The notes under the pieces are model-generated. The model had not been told where the DNA came from. It worked only from the letters and a program-made list of their open reading frames with translations, and did no database searches. The position numbers were made by a program, and so were the translations under genes. Shown piece by piece: positions 51,238 through 59,906 of a stretch of DNA of 64,000 nt (position 1 is its first letter; each line of letters opens with the position of its first letter). Origin of the DNA: an uncultured Eubacterium sp. (GTDB taxonomy: Bacteria; Bacillota; Clostridia; Oscillospirales; Acutalibacteraceae); contig NZ_CAKTGT010000002.1 in NCBI RefSeq assembly GCF_934561735.1, positions 124,001-188,000 of the forward strand. The letters run 5' to 3'.

Positions 51238-51801
51238 ATGGCTGATATAAACAAAAAATCGGACAAAGACCTCCTCACTTTACGCAAAAGCGAAGATGCC
51301 ACTACCGAGTTGATAAACAGATACAAGCCTATTGTTGAAGCAATAGCAATGAAATATATCAACTCACCTCTTGAAAAGGATGACCTGGTTCAGGAAGGTA
51401 TGATAGGATTATTGGCGGCAATTAACTCTTACAGAGAAGAAAAAGGTGCATCATTCGGCACATATGCAGGACATTGCATTAACAATTCGATACAATCGGC
51501 TTTAAGAAAAGTATCTCGGCTAAAAGATATTCCTCAATCGAGCCTTGTGTCTATTGAAGATGATTATTTTGATGATGTTGTACATCTCAGTGCCGAGGAT
51601 GAATATCTTGCAAAAGAAAGTGTATCAAATCTCAGTCAAGTGCTTTACGAAGAACTTTCAAGCTTTGAAAATGAAGTTTTAAGACTGTATATTGTAGGAT
51701 GTACATACAGCGAAATTGCCGATAAACTTGACAAAAACACCAAAGCTATCGACAACGCCATACAACGTATTCGTAAGAAACTCGAGGGAGTTGCTTTTTG
51801 A
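51238..51801 (+). CDS. Sigma-70 family RNA polymerase sigma factor (SigH-like)
   Basis: A 187-residue alternative sigma factor with region 2 (DLVQEGMIGLLAAINSYREE, core binding and -10 recognition, about 50-70) and region 4 (a helix-turn-helix in CTYSEIADKLDKNTKAIDNAI, about 155-175) and no region 1 or 3. The layout resembles SigH/Sig-30 factors of Firmicutes but is slightly short, so the subgroup is uncertain. GGAGG six bases before the ATG at 51238 sets the start. Its stop lies about 40 bases before the zinc-ribbon gene, so the two are probably co-transcribed. Confidence 0.88.
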   Translation: MADINKKSDKDLLTLRKSEDATTELINRYKPIVEAIAMKYINSPLEKDDLVQEGMIGLLAAINSYREEKGASFGTYAGHCINNSIQSALRKVSRLKDIPQSSLVSIEDDYFDDVVHLSAEDEYLAKESVSNLSQVLYEELSSFENEVLRLYIVGCTYSEIADKLDKNTKAIDNAIQRIRKKLEGVAF

Positions 51802-51842
51802 ATAATTATCCCAGGCAAATCTATAGAGAGGTAGGAAGAAAC

Positions 51843-52118
51843 ATGTACGAAGATAAAACACTGGTGTGCAAGGATTGCCACAATGAGTTTGTTTTCACTG
51901 CCGGCGAGCAGGAATTTTATGCAGAAAAAGGTTTTGTAAACGAACCACAGCGTTGTAAAGCTTGCCGTGACGCAAAAAAGCAAGCCGCTAAGGGTCCTAA
52001 GGAAATGCACGATGCTACATGTGCAGAATGCGGAAAAAGCTGTAAAGTACCGTTTAAGCCAACTGACGGCAGACCTGTATATTGCAGCGAATGTTTTGCA
52101 AAAAGAACCGAAGAATAA
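51843..52118 (+). CDS. Small zinc-ribbon protein
   Basis: A 91-residue protein with four CxxC pairs (CKDC, CKAC, CAEC and CSEC), making two ribbons in the pattern of the zf-trcl/CxxC zinc-ribbon family. The core has EFVFTAGEQEFYAEKGF, a conserved block of that family. Function is unknown, with nucleic-acid or protein binding the usual guess. A TTG at 51798 would overlap the sigma factor gene; the ATG at 51843 follows GAGGTAGGAAG and is preferred. Confidence 0.85.
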   Translation: MYEDKTLVCKDCHNEFVFTAGEQEFYAEKGFVNEPQRCKACRDAKKQAAKGPKEMHDATCAECGKSCKVPFKPTDGRPVYCSECFAKRTEE

Positions 52119-52130
52119 ATAGATATAACA

Positions 52131-52442
52131 AAAAAGTCCATCGAAAGGGGCACACTGCATAAGGAAGTAATTGGTTTAAGCTTTCTGAGTTTTGCCCATT
52201 GCACTATTAAAAAATCCCGTTAATACGCAAGTATTGACGGGATTTTGTTAATGCACACTGAACAAAATCAGTTTGCTTAAACTGCCCTGCACTCAAAAAG
52301 CCAAAGAAACAGATGAAAGACAAGGCATAATTTACAGGGCAGGCTTGCCGCCTTCACTGTAAATTTAACGCAGTATTTCGCTGTTTATTTGATTTTTTGA
52401 GCATTTATTCTTTATGTAGTGTGCCCCAAAGGTGGACTTTTT
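52131..52442. mobile_element. MITE-like element, 312 bp
   Basis: Imperfect terminal inverted repeats of about 35 bases. Both ends begin AAAAAGTCCA and share GGGGCACACT-G/A-CATAA after a diverged 5-6 base stretch. There is no open frame for a transposase. Inside is a 16-base-arm hairpin AAAATCCCGTTAATAC/GTATTGACGGGATTTT (52211-52246) and a TTTACAG/CTGTAAA repeat near 52330-52365. It fills the gap between two convergent transcription units and may also act as their terminator. No target duplication was recognised. Confidence 0.7.
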
Positions 52443-52452
52443 CTTATATTAT

Positions 52453-53799
52453 TCAGTTTTGAATAGCGGTAAGAGCACTTACCTTTACGGATTTTCTTGC
52501 CGGAGATAAGCCTGCAAGTATACCTATTCCTGCAGAAAAAACCACACCGCAAATTGCAAGCCATGGCGGAATATACGACAAAGTAAGTTTAACATCCGAA
52601 CCCATTCCCAAGAATGAGCCTCCGCCCATATGATTCATAACCACTCGCCCTATCAAATTTGCCGCTGTTGATATAATATAACTTATTGTAACACCGACAG
52701 CACCGCCGATGCCGCCGATAATTGCCGCTTCATAAAGAAACATTGCCTTTATATCCTTAATTTCGCAGCCGATAACCTTTAGAATACCGATTTCCTTTTG
52801 GCGTTCAAAAACAGACATAACCATTGTGTTGCTGATGCCAAATGATGCAACAAACATTGAAACCGCACCGATTGCACCCAAAACAAGTTGAACAACTTTC
52901 ATAACCTTTTTGGAATTTTCAAGAGCTTCGTCATCGGTAGAACAGGAATAGCCTACATCTTGCAAAGCTTTTTTAACATCATTCACCTTGCTTGAATCTT
53001 CTACATAAACATTTATACTGCTGTATGTCATTTTTTCTTTTTTACCGGGATTCAACATTTGACTCTCCTGAAAAAGTCTTTTCGCCAAATCCATACTGAT
53101 AAAAACAGAATATTGCGAATCATAATCCATTGATGAAGCAGACTTTAAAACGCCGGACACATATAGTTTTTGTTTATTACCGAATTTGTCAGTTGCTGTA
53201 CCGCTGTCATCGCCTGAACTTGCCTTTGAAGAAATGAGAAAAGTGTTTTTCATGGCATCAATATCGCATGAATCAACCTCATAGTTTTTGTCATAGGTAA
53301 AATTAACCTGATTGCCTTGAGCATCTTGAAAATTAGTTACGGAATCTTTGCCGAAGAAAGCACAATTGGGCTTATCTACTCCCGAAAAATCGCCTTCGGC
53401 AAGTTTATATCCAAGTGCTTCCATCTGCGACAAATCCATACCGTAAACCGTACCGGTATAACTATATTTACCGCAATTGATAGCAACATTACTGTCTACC
53501 ATAAGCATTGGAACAACACACTTTACACCGTCTATTTCTTCAAAATATTTAACCGCTGTATCGTCAAACGGAAGAGACTGTGTTCCGTCTTCGGAATCCA
53601 TTGAGTAAACTGAAATTTTATTAAGCGATGAATCACTTTTGTATTGAGCGGTAATCATTTTGTCAATACCGAGCCCGATTGAAAGCATAATAATGATTGC
53701 ACAAGCACCTACAACAACACCGCAAATAGTAAGGATAGTTCTTGTTTTTCTGTTTTTTAGGTTCTGCCAAGCAATCGCAATAAGATCAGATTTCTTCAT
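52453..53799 (-). CDS. MacB-type ABC permease
   Basis: A 448-residue permease with the MacB layout: one helix near residues 20-42, a large extracellular domain (about 45-310), then three helices with the FtsX block MSVFERQKEIGILKVIGC near 335-350. It overlaps the CARDB-like protein gene by 14 bases. In Gram-positive MacB-like systems the permease usually pairs with an ATPase and an accessory extracellular protein, which matches the two genes upstream. Confidence 0.9.
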   Translation of the reverse strand: MKKSDLIAIAWQNLKNRKTRTILTICGVVVGACAIIIMLSIGLGIDKMITAQYKSDSSLNKISVYSMDSEDGTQSLPFDDTAVKYFEEIDGVKCVVPMLMVDSNVAINCGKYSYTGTVYGMDLSQMEALGYKLAEGDFSGVDKPNCAFFGKDSVTNFQDAQGNQVNFTYDKNYEVDSCDIDAMKNTFLISSKASSGDDSGTATDKFGNKQKLYVSGVLKSASSMDYDSQYSVFISMDLAKRLFQESQMLNPGKKEKMTYSSINVYVEDSSKVNDVKKALQDVGYSCSTDDEALENSKKVMKVVQLVLGAIGAVSMFVASFGISNTMVMSVFERQKEIGILKVIGCEIKDIKAMFLYEAAIIGGIGGAVGVTISYIISTAANLIGRVVMNHMGGGSFLGMGSDVKLTLSYIPPWLAICGVVFSAGIGILAGLSPARKSVKVSALTAIQN

Positions 53800-55504
53800 T
53801 AAAATCTACCTTACCTTTCTTATGCTTTTTCTTCTTAACAACAACGATAACCGTTACAACCGCAGCCACACCGACAACACCGGCAACAGCACCGATAATT
53901 TTTTTTGATTTATTATTTGAAGTATCATCGGTTTTATCTCCGTCGGTACTGTCTGTATTGTCAGTCGGGAACGGGTCAACATAATCCTGAACAGTTACCT
54001 TAAAAGTTTGCTTAATTTTTTTCTTATCGGCATTATCATTTTCATATTCAAACACCAAAGTAAGCTTATAATCACCTGCTTCATTCAAAGTGATAGGCAA
54101 ATTGTAATTGCTTGAATACTGTGCACCCGCCTCGATTGTGCCTATATAAGATGAATTAAGTTCTGTACCCGACTCGTCAAGAACACGAACATTACCGTTA
54201 TTAAGAACGGTTTTACCTGTATTTACAATGCTGAACGCACAATCGGTTTCATCACCCGTATTGATTGTTTTATCGGCAAGGTCAATGCTTGAAAACATAA
54301 CCTTGTCAGGCTGAACAACAGGAATACTCATGGTGAGTTCTTCTGTACCCGATTGCTTTTGACCGCCTTCAACATACTCATAAGTAATAGAAGCGGTAAC
54401 AGGATAAACTCCCGATTGAGCGGTATTAAGACAACTGAATTTTTTAGAAACACCTACAGAAGAATTTGGGTTTATATGATCAACGGAAATTGTATCTGTA
54501 CCGTCTGCAACAACAAATGTGTCGCCGCCGGACACCTTAACAATAACATTTTTTGCTTTGATTGATTTTGAGTTATTTTTTACGGAAAAATTCAAAGTAA
54601 ATTTTTTACCGCCTTTAATTGATGACTTTCCGTAATTGAATCCACCGATAACAAGACGAGGAGTAAGAGCAACCGATGAACCGCCTTTTTTGGAGACTGT
54701 TTTAATTGTAAAATTTGATTCGGCTGTTCCCTGTTCTACATTTCCACTCTTTGTGTATTCATATGTAATGCTGACTGAAATAGGATGCATTCCTGCCGAA
54801 ACGGAATTATTGCAAATAAACTTCTTTGAAAATTTTGCTTTCCCGTTTTTTGAAATAGAATTTCTGTAAATAGTATCAACATCGTTAACAATGCTGAAAG
54901 CATCTCCGCCGTTTAATTTAATATTAACATTTTTTACATCATATGTTGTACTCTTATTGGCAACAGTAAAATCAAGAGTAAACTTTTCACCCGGCTTGAT
55001 GTCATTGTCAAACTTATCGTACGATGTAACCAAAACGGGAGTGGTTACACTTGAAGGATACGAATAAGTCATAACACTGTAATTTGCTTCTACCGTGCTC
55101 TCTCCGCCACTGTAACTGTATGTACAGCTTACCGTAATAGGATGTGAACCGGCAGCGGTACCGTTATTGCATATAAAAGCTTTGCTTACGGAAGCGGTTG
55201 AATTAAAGCTTGAAACATATTCCGTATCCGAACCTCTGTATACAGAAAAAGCATCACCGCCCGAAAACTTAAACGAAGCGTCTTGAATACTGTACCCTCT
55301 CGGATTTGTAACAGTTGCGGTAACAGTAAATACATCGCCTTGATATATTGCTGATTTGTCTACACTAAAGGCAGAAAAAACAATTTTAGGCACTTGTGCT
55401 TCTGTAACAGGTTCATCATCATTATCTGCCGCAAAAGCGGTTTGCACCGACATCGTCATAATTATAACAATTAAAATAGATAATATACTTTTAATTTTTT
55501 TCAT
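53786..55504 (-). CDS. Secreted, membrane-anchored protein with CARDB-like repeats
   Basis: A 572-residue protein with a signal peptide cleaved about residue 26 (TAFAA). Four beta-sandwich repeats of roughly 110-120 residues follow, each with patterns such as GDTFVVADGTDTISV, KKFSCLNTAQSG and VTASITYEYVEGG. A Thr/Asp linker, a C-terminal membrane helix and a basic tail end the protein. The repeats resemble CARDB/S-layer adhesion-type domains. It occupies the position where a MacA-type adaptor is often encoded, between the ATPase and permease genes, overlapping each by 14 bases. Confidence 0.82.
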   Translation of the reverse strand: MKKIKSILSILIVIIMTMSVQTAFAADNDDEPVTEAQVPKIVFSAFSVDKSAIYQGDVFTVTATVTNPRGYSIQDASFKFSGGDAFSVYRGSDTEYVSSFNSTASVSKAFICNNGTAAGSHPITVSCTYSYSGGESTVEANYSVMTYSYPSSVTTPVLVTSYDKFDNDIKPGEKFTLDFTVANKSTTYDVKNVNIKLNGGDAFSIVNDVDTIYRNSISKNGKAKFSKKFICNNSVSAGMHPISVSITYEYTKSGNVEQGTAESNFTIKTVSKKGGSSVALTPRLVIGGFNYGKSSIKGGKKFTLNFSVKNNSKSIKAKNVIVKVSGGDTFVVADGTDTISVDHINPNSSVGVSKKFSCLNTAQSGVYPVTASITYEYVEGGQKQSGTEELTMSIPVVQPDKVMFSSIDLADKTINTGDETDCAFSIVNTGKTVLNNGNVRVLDESGTELNSSYIGTIEAGAQYSSNYNLPITLNEAGDYKLTLVFEYENDNADKKKIKQTFKVTVQDYVDPFPTDNTDSTDGDKTDDTSNNKSKKIIGAVAGVVGVAAVVTVIVVVKKKKHKKGKVDFNEEI

Positions 55505-56216
55505 CTTTTAAGTTCTCCATATTCTTTTTGTATTCTTTTGATATTACTTTACCGTCACTTATATTAACTATAATATCGGCATAAGCGGCAACATTTTTAT
55601 CATGAGTTACCATAATAACGGTATTATGCCTGGTATCGACAATATTCCGTATAAGTTCCATAACCTCTTGAGTGGTATGGCTGTCAAGATTACCCGTCGG
55701 TTCATCCGCAAAAATAATACTCGGATCAGTTACCAGTGCTCTTGCTATGCCGACTCTTTGCTGTTGACCGCCACTCATTTCGGCAGGTTTATGCTTATAT
55801 CTTTTTTCGATACCTACAAGCTTAAGCATCTCAAAAGCCTTCTTCTCTCTTATCTGCTTATCAACACCCCTAAAACACAGCGGAAAAGCCACATTTTCAA
55901 GAGCCGTTAAAGTAGGTAAAAGATTATATGCTTGAAAAATAAATCCTGTATACCTTTGTCTAAACTTTGTAAGCTGTTCTTCCGTAAGTTCGTCAATTCT
56001 GAACTTACCGATATGAACCTCTCCTTTTGTCGGTCGTTCAAGACCGGCAAGCATATTCAGGAGAGTGGATTTGCCCGAACCGGATGTGCCGAGAATTGCA
56101 ACTATTTGCCCTCGTTCAATTTCCAAATTTACATCGTCAAGTGCCTTTATTGTTTCATCACCGACAGTATAATATTTTGACAAATTTTTTGTTATGATAA
56201 GTATATCTTTTTTCAT
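55491..56216 (-). CDS. ABC transporter ATPase (MacB/LolD type)
   Basis: A 241-residue ATPase with Walker A GTSGSGKST, Q loop FQAYNLLPTLT, signature MSGGQQQRV, Walker B IFADEPTGNLD and switch histidine in VTHDKNVA. First gene of the ATPase-CARDB-permease operon. A promoter with direct repeats lies upstream. The substrate is unknown. Confidence 0.93.
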   Translation of the reverse strand: MKKDILIITKNLSKYYTVGDETIKALDDVNLEIERGQIVAILGTSGSGKSTLLNMLAGLERPTKGEVHIGKFRIDELTEEQLTKFRQRYTGFIFQAYNLLPTLTALENVAFPLCFRGVDKQIREKKAFEMLKLVGIEKRYKHKPAEMSGGQQQRVGIARALVTDPSIIFADEPTGNLDSHTTQEVMELIRNIVDTRHNTVIMVTHDKNVAAYADIIVNISDGKVISKEYKKNMENLKDEKN

Positions 56217-56244
56217 AATTTGCCTCTCTTCAATTTCTACGCTA

Positions 56245-56337
56245 ATAATAACACATTAAAAGGGTAAGTCAATAGTTTTTTCAAATCTTAACTAAAACTT
56301 TATTTTGTACCAATATAACCTTAACTAAAACTTTATT
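56245..56337 (-). promoter_or_regulatory. Promoter of the CARDB-ABC operon with two direct repeats
   Basis: Minus-strand TTGACT (56267-56272), 16-base spacer, TATTAT (56245-56250). Two identical 18-base repeats, CTTAACTAAAACTTTATT on the plus strand (56287-56304 and 56320-56337), lie upstream with a 33-base period, three helical turns, as expected for an activator bound to one face of the DNA. Confidence 0.6.
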
Positions 56338-56404
56338 ATTAAGAAAATATACGATAAAAATCTATACCAATTATATATAGATTTCGCTTTTCAAATTTTA
56401 ATAT

Positions 56405-56464
56405 AAAAATAAAAAGAAGCCTTAAAATTAAGACTTCTTTCTTGGCGCAGAAGGAGAGATTCGA
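56405..56464. repeat. Partial duplication of a terminator and tRNA-Ser 3' end
   Basis: These 60 bases repeat 56556-56616 almost exactly. The copy carries the terminator hairpin and 22 bases of the 3' end of tRNA-Ser, including CCA (56443-56464), then diverges into GAGCTTTGCTCTCGCAG. A tRNA 3'-end duplication of this kind is what an integrative element or its scar leaves. No integrase is present, and slippage duplication is the alternative. Confidence 0.75.
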
Positions 56465-56559
56465 GAGCTTTGCTCTCGCAGCCTTTTTTATATATCCTTG
56501 CTCCTCTGCTTCGCAAACCGTCGCAAATGGATTAGTCAGAGTTCTCATCTCTCGCAAAA

Positions 56560-56594
56560 ATAAAAAGAAGCCTTAAAAAATAAGACTTCTTTCT
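56560..56594 (-). terminator. Terminator of tRNA-Ser (GCT)
   Basis: On the minus strand GAAGTCTTA/TAAGGCTTC is followed by TTTTTATTTTT. A near-identical copy lies in the duplicated segment at 56405-56442. Confidence 0.8.
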
Positions 56595-56685
56595 TGGCGC
56601 AGAAGGAGAGATTCGAACTCTCGCGTCGGTTTCCCGGCCTACGCCCTTAGCAGGGGCGCCTCGTCACCAGCTTGAGTACTTCTGC
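56595..56685 (-). tRNA. tRNA-Ser (GCT)
   Basis: A 91-nt class II tRNA with a long variable arm. Acceptor GCAGAAG/CTTCTGC, anticodon arm CGCCC-CTGCTAA-GGGCG giving GCT, T loop AGTTCGAATCT and encoded CCA. A promoter TTGACA (56759-56764), 17 bases, TAAAGT (56736-56741) lies upstream. Confidence 0.96.
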
Positions 56686-56800
56686 GTGTAACTTGGTTTT
56701 TACCTGTCAAGTTGTTGCACCTAAGTGCAGAAATTACTTTACCATATAAACACCTAAATGTCAAGCAAAATTATAAAATTAAATTATTTGAAAAAAACAC

Positions 56801-56829
56801 TTGACATTTTGTAACTGTTATGATAATAT
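56801..56829 (+). promoter_or_regulatory. Promoter of tRNA-Ser (TGA)
   Basis: TTGACA (56801-56806), 17-base spacer, TAATAT (56824-56829), about 19 bases before the tRNA. It diverges from the promoter of tRNA-Ser (GCT). Confidence 0.65.
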
Positions 56830-56848
56830 AGCAAAGCATTCGAGTTAC

Positions 56849-56937
56849 GCAGAGGTATCGAAGTGGTCATAACGAGGCGGTCTTGAAAACCGTTTGGGTT
56901 CACGCCCACGTGGGTTCGAATCCCACCCTCTGCGCCA
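56849..56937 (+). tRNA. tRNA-Ser (TGA)
   Basis: An 89-nt class II tRNA with acceptor GCAGAGG/CCTCTGC, anticodon loop CTTGAAA giving TGA, a long variable arm, T loop GGTTCGAATCC and encoded CCA. Confidence 0.96.
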
Positions 56938-56940
56938 TAG

Positions 56941-56969
56941 CAGACTGTCATCAGACAGTCTGTTTTTTG
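56941..56969 (+). terminator. Terminator of tRNA-Ser (TGA)
   Basis: CAGACTGT/ACAGTCTG (56941-56948 and 56955-56962) followed by TTTTTTG, four bases after the CCA. Confidence 0.88.
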
Positions 56970-57020
56970 TTTATTATAATAATTTTTTTATTTTTATCAT
57001 ATCATAATATAGGTGATATT

Positions 57021-57560
57021 ATGAATAAAAAAACACTTAAACTTGAGGTAATCGGATATATTTTTTCCGCCGTACTCGGAACATTAATGCACTTCATTTA
57101 CGAATGGTCAAATAACAATTCTATTATAGGACTGTTCTGCCCCGTAAACGAAAGTCCGTTTGAACATTTAAAACTTTTGTTTTTTCCTTTTCTGATATGG
57201 ACATTTATTGAAACAATAAAGCTATCGCAAGACAAATTTAATGTTTACTTTGCCAAGTTAATCGGTATTGTTTCAGGAATGCTTTTCACACTTGCCGTTT
57301 TTTATATCAGCAACGGTATGTTCGGCAAAAATTTTGAATTTGTAAACATTGCAAGCTTTTTTATCGGAATTTTGGCGGCTTATATAATCAGTTATAATAT
57401 TATAAAAAGCTCCAAAGGAAATGGGCTTGTTAACGGTATATCATTTGCTCTTTTAATGATAATTGCAATTGGGTTTATGTTTTTAACATATTTTCCTGTT
57501 CACATTCCGTTTTTTAAGGATTCGCAAGACAATACTTTTGGAATTACAAAGCAGTTATGA
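57021..57560 (+). CDS. DUF6512-like polytopic membrane protein
   Basis: A 179-residue protein with five or six hydrophobic helices. Conserved-looking blocks are LGTLMHFIYEWSNNNSIIG and FCPVNESPFEHLKLLFFPFL near residues 20-60, which I associate with the DUF6512 family of Clostridia. Function is unknown. An open frame from 56883 reads through the tRNA and was rejected; the ATG at 57021 follows AGGTGATATT. A terminator overlaps its stop. Confidence 0.72.
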   Translation: MNKKTLKLEVIGYIFSAVLGTLMHFIYEWSNNNSIIGLFCPVNESPFEHLKLLFFPFLIWTFIETIKLSQDKFNVYFAKLIGIVSGMLFTLAVFYISNGMFGKNFEFVNIASFFIGILAAYIISYNIIKSSKGNGLVNGISFALLMIIAIGFMFLTYFPVHIPFFKDSQDNTFGITKQL

Positions 57561-57574
57561 CACTGCTTTTTTTG
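57548..57574 (+). terminator. Terminator overlapping the stop of the membrane protein gene
   Basis: AAAGCAGT/ACTGCTTT (57548-57555 and 57562-57569) followed by TTTTG. It separates this gene from the arginine operon. Confidence 0.75.
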
Positions 57575-57635
57575 TATCATTTTATGTATAAATATTCTTT
57601 TTACTGTATATTTATTACATTTTTTCGAATACCTA

Positions 57636-57663
57636 TTGACAATGAAAAATGATAGAGTATAAT
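57636..57663 (+). promoter_or_regulatory. Promoter of the arginine operon
   Basis: TTGACA (57636-57641), 16-base spacer, TATAAT (57658-57663), about 30 bases before argC. No convincing ArgR box could be picked out by eye. Confidence 0.65.
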
Positions 57664-57693
57664 AAATTAAGTTTTAAATATAAGAGGCGTATT

Positions 57694-58635
57694 ATGAAAA
57701 AGATTTTTATTGACGGAAGTCAAGGTACAACCGGGTTAAAAATATACAAAAGATTTGAAAACAGAAGTGACATTGAACTTTTGCATATTGATGAAGCAAA
57801 AAGAAAAGATCCTGCCGAAAGAGCAAAGATGATAAACTCATCGGATATTACATTTTTATGCTTACCGGACGCAGCAAGCATTGAAGCTGTGAAGCTTGTT
57901 GAAAACGACAATGTTGTAATTATCGATACATCAACGGCTCACAGAACAAATCCCGAATGGGCATACGGTTTTCCTGAACTTGACAAAAAGTTCAGAGATA
58001 AAATTAAAACTTCAAAAAGAATTGCGGTTCCCGGATGTTATGCAAGCGGATTTAACAGCATTGTTTACCCGCTTATTTCCGAGGGAGTTATGCCAAGCGA
58101 CTATCCTGTTACCTGCTATGCAATGAGCGGATACACAGGTGCCGGCAAAAAAGGAATTGCTCAATACGAATCTGCCGAAAGAGATCCGGAACTTGACTCA
58201 CCTCGCCAATATGCGCTTACTCAGGAGCATAAACACCTTAAAGAAATGAAAGCAATAAGCGGTCTTGACAACACCCCGTTTTTTGCTCCTCATATTTGTG
58301 ATTATCCACAAGGAATGGTTGTAAGTATTCCTCTTTTCAGCGATATGCTTACAAAAAAGTATACGCCGTCCGAAATATGCGAGATATTTAAAAAGCACTA
58401 TGACGGCGAACAATTTGTTAAAGTAAGAGATTTAGGATACTCTTCAACGATGATAGGCTCAAACAATTTTGAAAACCGTGACGATATGGAAATAGAAATC
58501 AACGGCAACGATGACCGAATTCTTATTACTTCCCGTTTTGACAATTTGGGTAAAGGTGCAAGCGGTGCGGCAATCCAATGCTTAAACATCGTGCTTGGAA
58601 TTGATGAAACAACAGGACTTAACTTAGGAGAATAG
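57694..58635 (+). CDS. argC: N-acetyl-gamma-glutamyl-phosphate reductase (type 2)
   Basis: Reduces N-acetylglutamyl phosphate to the semialdehyde in arginine synthesis. The 313-residue protein with FIDGSQGTTGLKI and the nucleophile block VPGCYASGFNSI belongs to the shorter type 2 ArgC group. The ATG at 57694 follows AAGAGG; an open frame to 57649 overlaps the promoter and was rejected. First gene of argC-J-B-D-F-carA-carB. Confidence 0.95.
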   Translation: MKKIFIDGSQGTTGLKIYKRFENRSDIELLHIDEAKRKDPAERAKMINSSDITFLCLPDAASIEAVKLVENDNVVIIDTSTAHRTNPEWAYGFPELDKKFRDKIKTSKRIAVPGCYASGFNSIVYPLISEGVMPSDYPVTCYAMSGYTGAGKKGIAQYESAERDPELDSPRQYALTQEHKHLKEMKAISGLDNTPFFAPHICDYPQGMVVSIPLFSDMLTKKYTPSEICEIFKKHYDGEQFVKVRDLGYSSTMIGSNNFENRDDMEIEINGNDDRILITSRFDNLGKGASGAAIQCLNIVLGIDETTGLNLGE

Positions 58636-58637
58636 AT

Positions 58638-59885
58638 ATGGAATTTAAAGTAATTGAAGGCGGAATATGTGCGGCAAAAGGCTTCAAGGCAAACGGTACT
58701 TACTGTGGAATCAAAAGACCTACCAATGATACTCCGGACACTAAACACAAAAATGATATTTGCATTTTTGTATCGGATGTAGTATGCAACACGGCAGCCG
58801 TTTACACGCAAAACAAAGTAAAGGGTGCTCCGATACTTGTTACAAAAGCAAATCTTGAAAAAAGCGGCAACAAGGCTATTGCAGTGATTGCAAATTCAAA
58901 GAACGCCAACACCTGCAATGCAGACGGTGTTGAAAAGGCAGAAATGATGTGCGAAATGCTTGCAAATGAACTTAATGTTCCTAAAGAACAGGTTGTAGTT
59001 GCATCAACAGGCGTTATCGGTCAGGTTCTTCCGATTGAACCGATTAAAGACGGTATTCCCGATTTGGTAAAAGGACTTTGCTATAACAAAAATCTTGAAG
59101 CCGCTACCGCTATTATGACAACCGACACGGTAAAAAAAGAATATGCGGTAGAATTTGAAATCAACGGCACAAAATGTCACATCGGCGGTATGGCAAAAGG
59201 TTCGGGTATGATTCACCCGAACATGGCAACAACGCTCAACTTTATCACAACAGACTGTGCAATCTCGGCAGAACTTTTGCAAGAGGCTTTGTCCGAAATC
59301 GTTAAGGTTACATACAACTGCCTTTCGATTGACGGTGACACATCAACAAACGATATGGTAACCCTAATGGCAAACTGTTTGGCATTTAATGAAGAAATAA
59401 CTGCTCACGGTGCTGAATTTGACACATTTAAATCTGCATTATACGAAGTTATGGCAAATCTTACGAGAATGCTCGCAAAAGACGGCGAAGGTGCAACAAA
59501 GCTGATTGAATGTATTACATCAGGTGCAAAGGACAAAGAAACAGCTATCACGGTGGCAAAAAGTGTTGTTTGTTCTTCCCTTTTTAAAGCCGCTATATTC
59601 GGAGAAGATGCTAACTGGGGAAGAATTCTTTGTGCGGTAGGCTATGCCGATGCAGAATTTGACATCAACAAAGTAGATGTTGATTTGAAGAGTGAAAAAG
59701 GGATTGTATCGGTTTGCAGAAACGGTGCGGGAATTGAGTTCAGCGAGGAAGAAGCGGCAAAAGTTTTATCTGACGATGAAATATATGTACTCATTAATCT
59801 CAATGACGGAAACGAAAGTGCAACTGCTTGGGGCTGTGATTTGACATACGACTATGTAAAAATTAACGGCGACTATCGCACCTGA
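58638..59885 (+). CDS. argJ: Bifunctional ornithine acetyltransferase / N-acetylglutamate synthase
   Basis: Recycles the acetyl group from N-acetylornithine to glutamate and may also make N-acetylglutamate from acetyl-CoA. The 415-residue precursor has the self-cleavage site in KGSGMIHPNMATTL near residue 184, where the Thr becomes the new N-terminal nucleophile, and the block NSKNANTCNADG. Recycling explains why no argA or argE is seen in the operon. It starts two bases after argC. Confidence 0.97.
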   Translation: MEFKVIEGGICAAKGFKANGTYCGIKRPTNDTPDTKHKNDICIFVSDVVCNTAAVYTQNKVKGAPILVTKANLEKSGNKAIAVIANSKNANTCNADGVEKAEMMCEMLANELNVPKEQVVVASTGVIGQVLPIEPIKDGIPDLVKGLCYNKNLEAATAIMTTDTVKKEYAVEFEINGTKCHIGGMAKGSGMIHPNMATTLNFITTDCAISAELLQEALSEIVKVTYNCLSIDGDTSTNDMVTLMANCLAFNEEITAHGAEFDTFKSALYEVMANLTRMLAKDGEGATKLIECITSGAKDKETAITVAKSVVCSSLFKAAIFGEDANWGRILCAVGYADAEFDINKVDVDLKSEKGIVSVCRNGAGIEFSEEEAAKVLSDDEIYVLINLNDGNESATAWGCDLTYDYVKINGDYRT

Positions 59886-59906
59886 TAAAACGGAGGATAA
59901 CAAACT

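Noticed and set aside
56883..57020. An open frame extends the membrane protein at 57021 upstream through the tRNA-Ser (TGA) gene.
   Set aside because: The extension reads through the tRNA and its terminator. The ATG at 57021 has a ribosome site and begins a normal membrane protein.
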